Shown piece by piece: positions 5,698-5,777 of a stretch of DNA of 5,777 nucleotides. The stretch lies in contig DBXG01000012.1 in NCBI GenBank assembly GCA_002309215.1, positions 1 to 5,777 on the forward strand, read 5' to 3'. Made by a program: the position numbers and the translations under genes. Numbering within the stretch: the stretch's first letter is position 1; each line of letters begins with the position of its first letter. Origin of the DNA: Alphaproteobacteria bacterium UBA1218 (GTDB lineage Bacteria; Pseudomonadota; Alphaproteobacteria; Rs-D84). The notes under the pieces are model-generated. The model searched no databases, had not been told where the DNA came from, and saw nothing but the letters and a program-made list of their open reading frames with translations.

Positions 5698-5774
5698 TGG
5701 TGGACGGTATTGGGCTCGAACCAACGACCTCTACGATGTCAACGTAACGCTCTAGCCAACTGAGCTAACCGTCC
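5698..5774 (-). tRNA. tRNA-Val, anticodon GAC, with encoded CCA
   Basis: The minus strand folds into a complete cloverleaf. The 7-bp acceptor stem is perfect (GGACGGT with ACCGTCC), the D stem is GCTC/GAGC with a GG in its loop, and the anticodon stem TTACG/CGTAG has one G-T pair at its outer end. The loop TTGACAT places GAC at positions 34-36, which reads the valine codons GUC and GUU. The T arm has GTTGG/CCAAT around TTCGAGC. The discriminator is A73 and CCA is encoded at 5698-5700. Directly after it another CCA is encoded (5695-5697). The promoter is not in the window: only 3 nt remain upstream. The gene is co-directional with metG, about 190 nt ahead of it, and might share a transcript. 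Confidence 0.96.
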
Positions 5775-5777
5775 AAA

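Noticed and set aside
5503..5763. Plus-strand open frame of 86 codons across the metG leader and tRNA-Val
   Set aside because: It runs antisense through a tRNA gene, two hairpins and a palindrome, so the open frame is incidental. The C-terminal string resembling WTVLGSNQRPLRCQRNALAN is the familiar false translation of a tRNA gene.
1..5777. A defence system, CRISPR array, insertion sequence or prophage
   Set aside because: No direct repeat array, transposase, integrase or phage-like gene is present, and all genes but one unknown belong to core metabolism or translation.

Overview
The window is A+T-rich bacterial DNA in which every gene I can support lies on the minus strand. Read in the direction of transcription (right to left), it holds a tRNA-Val(GAC) gene, a leader region of about 190 nt, then metG - a small cysteine-rich unknown gene - queH. 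A short intergenic promoter region follows, then fabD - fabG - a GNAT acetyltransferase - the first 126 codons of mnmG, which runs off the left edge. The gene types suggest a proteobacterium, perhaps an uncultured low-GC, host-associated alphaproteobacterium. The lineage is inference: nothing here is diagnostic, and I could not search. All three stop codons are used as stops (TGA in metG, TAG in queH, TAA elsewhere), and conserved Trp positions use TGG, so the code looks standard.

Right block (about 2645-5774). tRNA-Val is followed by a leader with an imperfect palindrome, a weak candidate promoter, and two overlapping hairpins that cannot form together, one of them terminator-like. metG encodes a full-length methionyl-tRNA synthetase with a four-Cys zinc knuckle and a C-terminal tRNA-binding domain that reads more like the one in PheT than the one usual in MetG. 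Its stop overlaps the start of a 116-aa cysteine-rich protein (ATGA), and queH (epoxyqueuosine reductase) starts 1 nt after that gene ends. The three look like one operon.

Left block (1-2597). A good promoter (TATAAT, 16-nt spacer) and Shine-Dalgarno sequence precede fabD. fabG, the acetyltransferase and mnmG follow with gaps of 1-2 nt, so this is a second tight operon. FabD and FabG provide malonyl-ACP and the first reduction of the fatty acid cycle. The acpP and fabF genes that often follow fabG are absent, and the acetyltransferase and mnmG stand there instead.

A theme is tRNA function: MetG charges tRNA-Met, QueH completes queuosine at position 34, and MnmG modifies U34. I see no defence system, CRISPR array, insertion sequence or phage gene. 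The most interesting points are the PheT-like domain on MetG, the unknown cysteine-rich protein beside it, the attenuator-like metG leader, and a MnmG N-terminus that departs from the usual conserved motif. No gene-free stretch exceeds 300 bases.
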